The translations under genes and the position numbers were made by a program. Positions 60,858 to 64,000 of a DNA stretch of 64,000 bases are shown here, one piece after another. The stretch is from Sinanaerobacter chloroacetimidivorans (GTDB lineage Bacteria > Bacillota > Clostridia > Peptostreptococcales > Anaerovoracaceae). Location: NCBI RefSeq assembly GCF_018128545.1, contig NZ_JAGSND010000011.1:91800-155799 (forward strand), written 5' to 3'. The notes below the pieces were generated by a model that saw only the letters and a list, made by a program, of their open reading frames with translations, made no database searches and was not told the origin of the DNA. The stretch's first letter is position 1, and each line of letters begins with the position of its first letter.

Positions 60858-62897
60858 TTATTTTTCCTCTTTCCTGATTGGTAAAGTAATAATGAATTTC
60901 GATCCTTTTCCTTCTTCCGTTACGAAACTCAGGCTTCCGTTAAATTTAGCCTTAATAATAGAATTCGAAATGTAAAGTCCAATCCCTGTTCCCTTGTTCC
61001 CTTTTGTCGTCACCATTCTGTTTAATAATTTATCCTGAATGTTTGGCGGAATGCCCATGCCATAATCCTGTACGATAATTTCCAGTTCCTCTTTATCCTT
61101 TAAAATGTAAAGATCGATCTGGCCGTCACCTGTGGCATAGGCTTGAATTGCATTGGATATCAGTACATCAATAACCTGAATAAGGTTTCCGATATCTCCG
61201 GTAATCTTATCCTCCTCCGACATGTTCGTATGAATATCCAGCTTGCAGCTGTTTTTCCTCAACTCGTTTGTCATCAGGATGTTAATGCCTTTTATCAAAT
61301 CCTTTATGGCAAACTGCTCATCTTCGGACTTGTCCAGATCCGCAGAGTGGTTTTTAACCATATTGATGACACTATTAATATAATTCAAAGTCTCCTGTAA
61401 ATCTTTCACATGTTCTTTTATTTCTTCTGCAATTTTATGGTGGTCTTCTTTCGTTACCATATCGACATCGATAGATTGGTCATACTCTTCGGCGAGGTTT
61501 GCGATGCAAAACGTGGCATCAGATGCGGTTGATATAGGAGTTTTCAAGCTGTGGGCAATCCCGCCGATCAATTGTCCCAGCGATGCCATTCGTTCCTGCT
61601 GTATGAGAACCTCCTGGTTATCTCCGATTTGATTGATATGATTTTGAACCAATCTTTGAATTTTGTTAAAAGCGATAACCAAATCCGAAGTTTCATCATT
61701 GGATGTAATAGGAAGTCTTTTATCAAGACCTATGTATTCGTTTGAGGCTATTTCGTTTAACCTGTGTGCAACGGTTAGTATGTCGTCAGACATTGCTTTT
61801 GATAAAAAATAGAGAACAATGCTGCAAATCAATAAAATAAAGATAAATCCAATAACATAAAAAATAACCAGGTTGTTGGAAACGATATCGAATTTGATGC
61901 CTGCAATATAGTTCCCGTCTATTCCCGGAACATTGACAATGGCCCCCCGGATTTCTTCCGTAACATCATAGACATATCCGCCGTTATCCATGGACATTTC
62001 CCATAAATAAGTTATGAAGTAGTCGCCTAATGGCTCATTATCACTGGTAATGATGTGATGATCGGGAGTGATGATAAATCTTGTATCCTTCTGATCGTTT
62101 ACAGGCCTGATACTGTAAAGCTGTTCTTTAATTTGCTCCAGGGTCCATTCCTGATGTCTGTAATCTGAAAAGGTATCCTGCAAAGATTCCATATAACCGT
62201 CACAGATCAAGTTGCCCTTATCCTCAATATTGTAAGAGTATCCAACCAATGAAGTAATAGAAATGGCCACGATGAATATGGGCAGTACTTGCAGAAACAG
62301 TTTAAATACGATGGGAATTCTGATTCCGCCTATATTGGTATCCGATTCAAGTCTCAGCAACAATCTTTTTAAAGAATTCTGTGATACAACCAGTGTTATG
62401 ATGGATACTAATGTAAAAAATGTAATGACTAAAATAAATACTCTGAAGAAAACTGAAAGCGAGGCATTTTCCAGTATAAAAAGCGGCAGGATCAGCAGCG
62501 TAACAAGGACCGCTGCAACGCCAATCTGGATGATATAGATCTGATACGGTAAATTAAGCAATTTCCGCTTCATCTTTAACAAATGTTCCGGCACCACATC
62601 TCCGGGATTATTCAGGTATTTTTCAAATTCCTTTACCCCTCTCAGGGACAGGATGATAATGACAAAGCCGATGAATAATCCGAATAACAGCATAATAACA
62701 AACTGCCACGTATAGCTTAAGCCGTGCAGTTCATCAATATAGGCGTATCCTGGCGCATAGTTCAATAACACAGGAACCAATTGGTAAAAAATAGAAGTGA
62801 CAAATATGACTGCTATCGTATATGTAAATAGAATATTAGCCATAATGTTATTTCTAAGAAACTGTAATAATCTAGATTTCATATACTGTATCTCCAA
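60858..62897 (-). CDS. Membrane sensor histidine kinase
   Basis: 679-aa kinase. Four N-terminal hydrophobic segments (to about 170) and further segments near 200 and 355 enclose an extracytoplasmic sensor region (about 225-345). A HAMP-like linker follows, then the H-box SLGQLIGGIAHSLKTPIS with phospho-His near 448 and an HATPase domain (VLISNAIQAYATGDGQI, then DYGMGIPP and NKGTGIGLYISNSII). It is co-transcribed with the HD-GYP regulator and the NRPS. Promoter with a 17-bp spacer 70 bp upstream. Confidence 0.93.
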   Translation of the reverse strand: MEIQYMKSRLLQFLRNNIMANILFTYTIAVIFVTSIFYQLVPVLLNYAPGYAYIDELHGLSYTWQFVIMLLFGLFIGFVIIILSLRGVKEFEKYLNNPGDVVPEHLLKMKRKLLNLPYQIYIIQIGVAAVLVTLLILPLFILENASLSVFFRVFILVITFFTLVSIITLVVSQNSLKRLLLRLESDTNIGGIRIPIVFKLFLQVLPIFIVAISITSLVGYSYNIEDKGNLICDGYMESLQDTFSDYRHQEWTLEQIKEQLYSIRPVNDQKDTRFIITPDHHIITSDNEPLGDYFITYLWEMSMDNGGYVYDVTEEIRGAIVNVPGIDGNYIAGIKFDIVSNNLVIFYVIGFIFILLICSIVLYFLSKAMSDDILTVAHRLNEIASNEYIGLDKRLPITSNDETSDLVIAFNKIQRLVQNHINQIGDNQEVLIQQERMASLGQLIGGIAHSLKTPISTASDATFCIANLAEEYDQSIDVDMVTKEDHHKIAEEIKEHVKDLQETLNYINSVINMVKNHSADLDKSEDEQFAIKDLIKGINILMTNELRKNSCKLDIHTNMSEEDKITGDIGNLIQVIDVLISNAIQAYATGDGQIDLYILKDKEELEIIVQDYGMGIPPNIQDKLLNRMVTTKGNKGTGIGLYISNSIIKAKFNGSLSFVTEEGKGSKFIITLPIRKEEK

Positions 62898-62966
62898 ATT
62901 ACATATTACGATAAACTTCCATAATATCTGAACATGTTTAGACGAAAATTGTCCTTCTTTGACTAC

Positions 62967-62995
62967 ATTTTACTATTAACGCAATATACCGTCAA
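62967..62995 (-). promoter_or_regulatory. Sigma-A promoter of the kinase/regulator/NRPS operon
   Basis: On the minus strand TTGACG (62995-62990), a 17-base spacer and TAAAAT (62972-62967), about 70 bp before the kinase start codon. Confidence 0.6.
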
Positions 62996-63018
62996 TATTT
63001 ATAAATGGCCTTTGAAAA

Positions 63019-63055
63019 AAAACAAAAACCCTGCAATTTAATCCGCTGCAGGGTT
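63019..63055 (-). terminator. Terminator of the PPOX-fold gene
   Basis: On the minus strand AACCCTGCA (63055-63047) pairs with TGCAGGGTT (63035-63027), followed by TTTGTTTTTTTT. Confidence 0.85.
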
Positions 63056-63092
63056 AATAGATGATACCTGATTCTATTGCGTTTCGCGATCC

Positions 63093-63494
63093 TTAAAAAT
63101 TTTCATCACATACATAACCGCCCTCGTGTTTATGCATCATAGCGTGCCCATGGGGCATGTAAAATACTTTGAACTGCGGATTGTCTGCCGACTGATAGAT
63201 TTTAGATGCATTCCTGCTGTTTTGGATCATCATATCCTTATACTTCTTATCGTCGGTGAATTTCACATCCCCCGTCAGCTGAACATAGGTCAGATTCTCA
63301 TCTGTTGCACAAAAGCTGGCTTTTGGATTTGATTGCAGCTGGGAATAAACGGCTTTATCATCCGAGGTATAAAAAAACACGCCGTCGTCCGTTTTAAAGC
63401 CGTACTCGAACGGCCTTACATAGGGTTGTCCGTCGGCAGAGGTTGCAAGATTTCCGAATTTATTTTGTTCTAAAAAATTGATAATCTCCTTCAT
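63093..63494 (-). CDS. Pyridoxamine 5'-phosphate oxidase-fold protein
   Basis: 133-aa flavin-binding split-barrel protein. The typical N-terminal text FGNLATSADGQPYVRPFEYG (about 13-32) and VFFYTSDDKAVYSQLQSNPK follow the family, as does the later YVQLTGDVKF. Members reduce quinones, nitroimidazoles or act as F420/FMN enzymes; the specific role is unknown. Gene stands alone, with its own terminator. Confidence 0.85.
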   Translation of the reverse strand: MKEIINFLEQNKFGNLATSADGQPYVRPFEYGFKTDDGVFFYTSDDKAVYSQLQSNPKASFCATDENLTYVQLTGDVKFTDDKKYKDMMIQNSRNASKIYQSADNPQFKVFYMPHGHAMMHKHEGGYVCDENF

Positions 63495-63520
63495 GTATAA
63501 GCTCCTTTCACGTTTTCACA

Positions 63521-63537
63521 ACAGCCCCCCGGCTGTC
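63521..63537. terminator. Small hairpin between the small protein gene and the PPOX-fold gene
   Basis: ACAGCC and GGCTGT pair around a CCCC loop. No strong T-run. Confidence 0.35.
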
Positions 63538-63570
63538 TGGTGACATTATTTCAGCTTGTGAAAAAAAATT

Positions 63571-63783
63571 TTAAGACTCTTCGTTTTTTTGATAAACATT
63601 ATAGTGTGACTGTAAGGTTTCGAATCCAATCGCATCATAGATCTGCTTTGTCACATTGCCGTCGTCCTTTAGCTGCACTGCGTCCGGATTCTGCCTTTCA
63701 GCAGTTTTTTCTGTCTCCGTACCCGTATCGTATGCTCTGAAGTTCTCTTTCTTTACATAATATATTTCTTTCTCTTTGCTCAC
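63571..63783 (-). CDS. Small hypothetical protein
   Basis: 70-aa charged protein starting at GTG 63783, six bases after GGAGGTG. Composition is rich in Glu, Lys and Asp. No family recognised; no membrane segment. An in-frame GTG three codons upstream overlaps the ribosome site and is unlikely. Confidence 0.6.
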   Translation of the reverse strand: MSKEKEIYYVKKENFRAYDTGTETEKTAERQNPDAVQLKDDGNVTKQIYDAIGFETLQSHYNVYQKNEES

Positions 63784-63923
63784 AGAATTCACCTCCCAGC
63801 GTTAATATTTCCAAGAGTACGATATAATATGTCAAGCTCCGGTTCTTTTTTATCCCAACAGTAATTTTTATACGGTAAAACGAATAAAAAATCATCTGCC
63901 GAATAGAAAAAGAACCATCAAAA

Positions 63924-64000
63924 TGTTCAGCACCCCAAATGTTGGACGTTAATTTAAGCAGCAACTTGGGAATGAGTTCGATATTCAACAGGACTCATTC
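63924..64000 (-). mobile_element. Edge of an IS3-family insertion sequence
   Basis: The right end of the window contains the terminal repeat of an IS3-type element (TGTTCAGCACCCCAAATG, 63924-63941) and the C-terminus of its transposase. The rest lies beyond 64000. Confidence 0.75.
63954..64000 (-). CDS. IS3-family transposase (ORFB), C-terminal end only
   Basis: The last 14 codons read MSPVEYRTHSQVAA and a stop, the usual end of IS150/IS3-group ORFB proteins (the MSPVEYR motif is diagnostic). The gene continues to the right of the window. Cannot tell whether it is intact. Confidence 0.75.
   Translation of the reverse strand, partial: MSPVEYRTHSQVAA

Noticed and set aside
63698..63988. 96-aa minus-strand frame near the right edge
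   Set aside because: It fuses the IS3 terminal repeat with AT-rich upstream DNA and overlaps the small gene's ribosome site; the real IS coding end is in a different frame.
1..64000. CRISPR arrays and rRNA genes
   Set aside because: No regularly spaced direct repeats with unique spacers and no rRNA-like segments were seen in reading the window.

Overview
The window reads as chromosome of an anaerobic, endospore-forming member of the Clostridia. The evidence is spoIIR with a good sigma-F promoter, a SipL-type spore morphogenesis protein, Firmicutes-style GGAGG ribosome sites, two molybdenum hydroxylase operons and several FCD-type GntR regulators. The genus cannot be fixed from sequence alone; a peptide- or purine-fermenting clostridium is an inference.

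Layout. 1-4.9 kb: a sigma-54-dependent activator whose target promoter lies on the left edge and reads out of the window, then a GutM-like protein, lipoate-protein ligase and an auxin-efflux-type carrier. 4.9-15.5 kb: core genes, mostly on the minus strand (spoIIR, sipL-like, GntR, ispE, an Ig-like membrane protein, tadA, a conserved hypothetical, then cvpA-like and an MBL hydrolase). 15.5-24.4 kb: an AT-rich accessory island that starts at a tRNA-Arg(CCU) gene and is littered with copies of that tRNA's 3' part. It holds an orphan protein, a frameshifted IS256-type element, a three-gene operon (Ser/Thr-like kinase, unknown protein, winged-helix plus PD-(D/E)XK-like protein), a truncated HU gene, a helical family protein and an HIT protein.

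24.4-49.1 kb: a large catabolic region, almost all on the minus strand. It has a NCS2 permease with a three-subunit molybdenum hydroxylase, a PLP enzyme and a GntR regulator; a ribose-type ABC importer with two permeases; a sugar isomerase, a Gfo/Idh/MocA dehydrogenase and a DeoC aldolase; a divergent PfkB kinase and UTRA regulator; then a second molybdenum hydroxylase operon with an MBL hydrolase, two more FCD regulators and a hydroxyacyl-CoA-type dehydrogenase. The palindrome ATATAATCGATTATAT recurs in front of several of these units and probably ties them into one regulon.

49.2-54.9 kb: an ECF-type S component, a MarR regulator with three identical operators, a probable MATE remnant, an NhaC-type antiporter with an N-acyl-D-amino-acid deacylase, a LuxR-type regulator and tRNA-Asn. 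54.9-62.9 kb: a histidine kinase, a DUF3369/HD-GYP response regulator and a one-module NRPS (C-A-PCP-reductase) in one tight transcription unit. The NRPS A-domain residues fit the ornithine code, so an N-acylated ornithine aldehyde or a product derived from it is the working prediction. The window ends with a PPOX-fold protein, a small unknown protein and the edge of an IS3-family element.

The best candidates for something undescribed are the kinase/unknown/nuclease-like operon in the island and the two-component-plus-NRPS unit. Also notable are the shared palindromic regulon and a hairpin-plus-TAGGTGC element found three times in the sugar locus.
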